The notes under the pieces: model-generated
What the model was told of the DNA's origin: nothing
What the model saw: the letters and a program-made list of their open reading frames with translations, nothing else
The model's database searches: none
Made by a program: the position numbers and the translations under genes
Shown: positions 14,727 to 16,765 of the stretch, one piece after another
Position numbering within the stretch: position 1 is the stretch's first letter
Layout: the number at the start of each line of letters is the position of its first letter
From: an uncultured Syntrophobacteraceae bacterium
GTDB lineage: Bacteria > Desulfobacterota > Syntrophobacteria > Syntrophobacterales > Syntrophobacteraceae
NCBI GenBank assembly: GCA_937889795.1
Contig: CALBZH010000275.1
Location: 1-16,765 of the forward strand
Direction of reading: 5' to 3'
DNA: 16,765 bases

Positions 14727-14756
14727 TTCTGGCCGGCAGTGTGTTGCGGGGACAGC

Positions 14757-15152
14757 CTATCTAGCGAACACTCCCAGAAGATTGCCCGCCAGAATGAGCA
14801 GGCCCAGGGCCGCAATGCGCTTCACGACGGTTGGACTCACGCGCTTGGCAATCTGCGGAGCGATGTAACCGCCGAGGATGGCAGCCGGGAACATGATGAG
14901 GAAGAACATCGGGTCAAAGTTGCCGAATTGATAGTGTCGCATGGTTCCCATCATGGTGTTGAAGAAGATGGCAAGCAGGGAGCTTCCAACAACGACATAC
15001 ATCGGGAGTCTTAAACCAACGGTCATGAGGGGTACCATGAAGGGTCCTCCACCGAACCCGAACATGGAGGATACGACAGCGATCAAGAAGCCGCCGATGC
15101 ACCCAAATATGATATTCACTTTGAATTCCTGACCCCAAAATTCAACGATCAT
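14757..15152 (-). CDS. TauE/SafE (TSUP) half-transporter, small subunit
   Basis: The 131-residue membrane protein corresponds to one four-helix half of a TauE/SafE (TSUP) permease, which normally has two such halves in about 250 residues. The half signature GFGGGPFMVPL is at about 32-42, followed by the helix VVVGSSLLAIFFNTMMGT, then FPAAILGGYIAPQIAKRV and the final helix. Family members export sulfite, sulfoacetate or related organosulfur anions, or take up such compounds. A single half is unlikely to transport alone; the natural partner is the next upstream gene, which carries the other half. AAGGAG lies 8 bases before the ATG. The gap to the partner is 89 bases on the same strand, and a terminator follows. 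Confidence 0.85.
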   Translation of the reverse strand: MIVEFWGQEFKVNIIFGCIGGFLIAVVSSMFGFGGGPFMVPLMTVGLRLPMYVVVGSSLLAIFFNTMMGTMRHYQFGNFDPMFFLIMFPAAILGGYIAPQIAKRVSPTVVKRIAALGLLILAGNLLGVFAR

Positions 15153-15241
15153 GGCTGTATCTCCTTAGTGAGGCTTTAGCGCCTTCGATTCCATAGGATC
15201 CCGAAAAGCCCAGTCTCCAGAGCAACAGGATCACATGGGTG

Positions 15242-16534
15242 CTATTTGGATGCTTTGGCAGCGGAGGCTTCCTCGGCTCTCTTCTTGAATTCCTTTAGGA
15301 TGGCTTGCTCTTTCTTGTTCTTGGCAAGGTAACCCGGTGTGGTCTGCCAGATCATGAGCACGGCCAGGATAACCAGGATCCAGCCAAACACGAATTTATA
15401 CTGGGCCAGGGTGATGAGCTCCGTGAGCTTGGGGCCGATGAAGCCACCGGCGACCATGGCCAGACCAATGCTTACGCCCAGTTTCCAGTTGATAAACTTA
15501 ATTTTGGAATAGTTATAGATGCCACTTCCCTGAGAGAAAAGCACCGTGGGCATGACCGTACCAGCCACGATCGTGTGCGGTAGAGGCCATAAGGAAACCA
15601 AGAGCGGGTTGAGGATGAACCCGCCGCCTGCACCCATGAGTACGCCGAAAATAGCAATTGCGAGAGTGAGGAGGAAGGGCCAGAAAAGATTCAAGGAGGT
15701 TCCTGCGTTGCTCAGATAGACGTTGGGAAAGCTCACGTTGTTTTGGATCGGGATGACTTGGCTCTTGGAATCTTTGTCCGAAACGGCCCGGATGAAGTAC
15801 TTGCCCGGAGCGGAGCCCGGATCAACGGTAACCTTGGCGGTGTAGGTCCCGTCAGGCTTAACCTCGACGCCGGTGGCGAACACCTTGGTGGGGCTCCGGA
15901 ATCGAGCCTTGACGAGCTGCATCGATCGTTTCTTGGTTTCCTTTTCATCGGCTGCCGGCAGCAAATCTCCACGTGATCCGATGATGCTCCCCATCAAGGT
16001 TGCCTGATAGCGGTCGATCTTGATCTTGGCAGGAGCCGAGTAGGCCGCATCTGCTCCCAGATCCTTCAATGCTTGGGAGTAGCTCCATTTGGACCCCTCG
16101 GCCTTGACCTTGTCCAGACCTTCCTTCAAAGTCGACGGGAGATAGATCCTATAGAAGGCGGGCATTTCATAGGTCATGTACAAAATATAGGGTCGCTTAC
16201 CCGTTTCCTTGTCGACATCGGAATCGAACCGAGACGCCCTCACCTGGTCTTCCGCCCAAAGCTCTAGGTAGATGGGCTTGCCGGGAGCACCGGAGCCGGT
16301 CACCTGCACCGATCCGCCGTTGTCCAGCGCGGTCTTGTCGAGCTTGATGGTGACAGGGGCCGCAGCTTCGGGCTTCTTCTCCTGAGTCTGTTCGGCCGGC
16401 TTTGCTTCCGGCTTCACTTCGCCGCCTGCGGCGGGAGCGGGAGCCGATGGTTGCTGGGCCCAAGGACCGCCCGTGCTGAAGAAGAAGAGGGTGGCGACAA
16501 GAGCCACCAGTACACCGTACGCATACCGTTTCAT
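15242..16534 (-). CDS. TSUP half-transporter with exported N-terminal domain
   Basis: From the chosen ATG the protein is 430 residues. A signal peptide (about 1-28, ending near GPWAQQ) is followed by a Pro/Ala/Glu/Lys-rich linker and a large beta-rich region (about 55-275). The end of that region (GTYTAKVTVDPGSAPGKYFIRA) looks Ig-like. Residues 280-400 form four hydrophobic helices with the TauE/SafE half signature GAGGGFILNP at 301-310, and a charged Lys/Glu/Ala-rich tail follows. The exported region could bind the substrate or a periplasmic partner; this is inference. The ATG at 16534 is chosen because GGGAG lies 7 bases upstream and the signal peptide begins there; the ATG at 16585 adds 17 residues with no function. 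The transported compound is unknown. Confidence 0.85.
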   Translation of the reverse strand: MKRYAYGVLVALVATLFFFSTGGPWAQQPSAPAPAAGGEVKPEAKPAEQTQEKKPEAAAPVTIKLDKTALDNGGSVQVTGSGAPGKPIYLELWAEDQVRASRFDSDVDKETGKRPYILYMTYEMPAFYRIYLPSTLKEGLDKVKAEGSKWSYSQALKDLGADAAYSAPAKIKIDRYQATLMGSIIGSRGDLLPAADEKETKKRSMQLVKARFRSPTKVFATGVEVKPDGTYTAKVTVDPGSAPGKYFIRAVSDKDSKSQVIPIQNNVSFPNVYLSNAGTSLNLFWPFLLTLAIAIFGVLMGAGGGFILNPLLVSLWPLPHTIVAGTVMPTVLFSQGSGIYNYSKIKFINWKLGVSIGLAMVAGGFIGPKLTELITLAQYKFVFGWILVILAVLMIWQTTPGYLAKNKKEQAILKEFKKRAEEASAAKASK

Positions 16535-16541
16535 AATGGTT

Positions 16542-16546
16542 CTCCC
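16542..16546 (-). promoter_or_regulatory. Ribosome binding site deciding the TSUP start
   Basis: The minus strand reads GGGAG 7 bases before the ATG at 16534, favouring that start over the one at 16585. Confidence 0.6.
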
Positions 16547-16674
16547 TTCCATTGAAAGAATGCTGCAAGTGAAATCGTTCCACACCCCACATCGTGCGCA
16601 CCATCCTGACGGGAATCCCTGCGGTCTGACCCCCGACCGATGGAACCGCTCAAATCAAGCTTCGCGCGCATTTG

Positions 16675-16690
16675 TGCACTAAATATGCCA
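16675..16690 (-). promoter_or_regulatory. Possible sigma-54 promoter of the TSUP operon
   Basis: The minus strand reads TGGCATATTTAGTGCA. It matches the -24/-12 consensus TGGCAY-R-N4-TTGCW at every defined position except the first T of TTGC, with correct spacing between the GG and GC elements. It lies about 140 bases upstream of the chosen start codon. No activator gene or binding site is visible in the window. Confidence 0.35.
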
Positions 16691-16765
16691 CTGCAACGGA
16701 GCACTCAAAGCACGTGGCGGAGCTGCATTCTTGCAGGTCCCTGGCCGCTGACATGAGGGGGAGGA

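Larger units (their letters stand above)
14426..14756. other. Gene-free, hairpin-rich region between convergent genes
   Basis: About 330 bases between the DUF1573 gene and the small TSUP gene, which converge on it. No open frame here has homology I can recognise; the frames present overlap hairpins and look random. The region holds three hairpins, listed separately, the last of which is a good bidirectional terminator. A small RNA cannot be excluded. Confidence 0.6.

Noticed and set aside
14528..14868. Short overlapping open frames between the DUF1573 and TSUP genes
   Set aside because: They run through strong hairpins and into the end of the small TSUP gene, with no homology, signal or ribosome binding site.

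Overview
The window looks like a stretch of chromosome from an anaerobic, moderately GC-rich Gram-negative bacterium, most likely a Desulfobacterota member of the Syntrophobacter type. Pointers are a long-type acyl-CoA dehydrogenase, a ferredoxin-nitroreductase fusion, a split TauE/SafE transporter, a csrA-fliW pair and what looks like a selenoprotein gene. This assignment is inference from gene content; no rRNA or other marker is present. Sixteen protein genes are supported. No tRNA, rRNA, CRISPR array or insertion sequence was seen.

Layout. (1) 69-4142, minus strand: a tight four-gene cluster read as mutL, a RimK-like ATP-grasp gene, a small cysteine-containing membrane protein and a SAM methyltransferase, ending near a G/C-tract repeat at the window edge. 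(2) 4369-6990, plus strand: a GAF-GAF protein with a degenerate GGDEF domain, then an mreB-type gene without mreC or mreD beside it. (3) 6983-10505, minus strand: an HDOD protein, csrA, fliW, a prmA-like methyltransferase and a ferredoxin-nitroreductase; the last gene converges on and overlaps the end of mreB. (4) 10736-14425, plus strand: a membrane-anchored J-domain protein with three C-terminal repeats, an acyl-CoA dehydrogenase with a C-terminal extension, and a DUF1573 lipoprotein. (5) 14426-14756: a gene-free, hairpin-rich stretch between convergent transcription units. (6) 14757-16534, minus strand: two genes that each encode half of a TauE/SafE (TSUP) transporter, the first with a large exported N-terminal domain.

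The most interesting item is the DUF1573 lipoprotein at 13937-14425. Its frame contains one TGA (14246-14248), exactly where the family has the first Cys of its SCGCT motif. The frame continues with clear DUF1573 homology for 58 more codons to a TAA. A hairpin with a GU-containing loop starts 10 nt after the TGA, as expected of a bacterial SECIS. I read it as a selenocysteine protein that ordinary gene calling would cut in half.

Other points of note are the three-repeat domain on the J-domain protein, the dead GGDEF domain, the split transporter with a possible sigma-54 promoter, an Asp-for-Cys ligand pattern in the ferredoxin part of the nitroreductase, and the unusual company of mutL.
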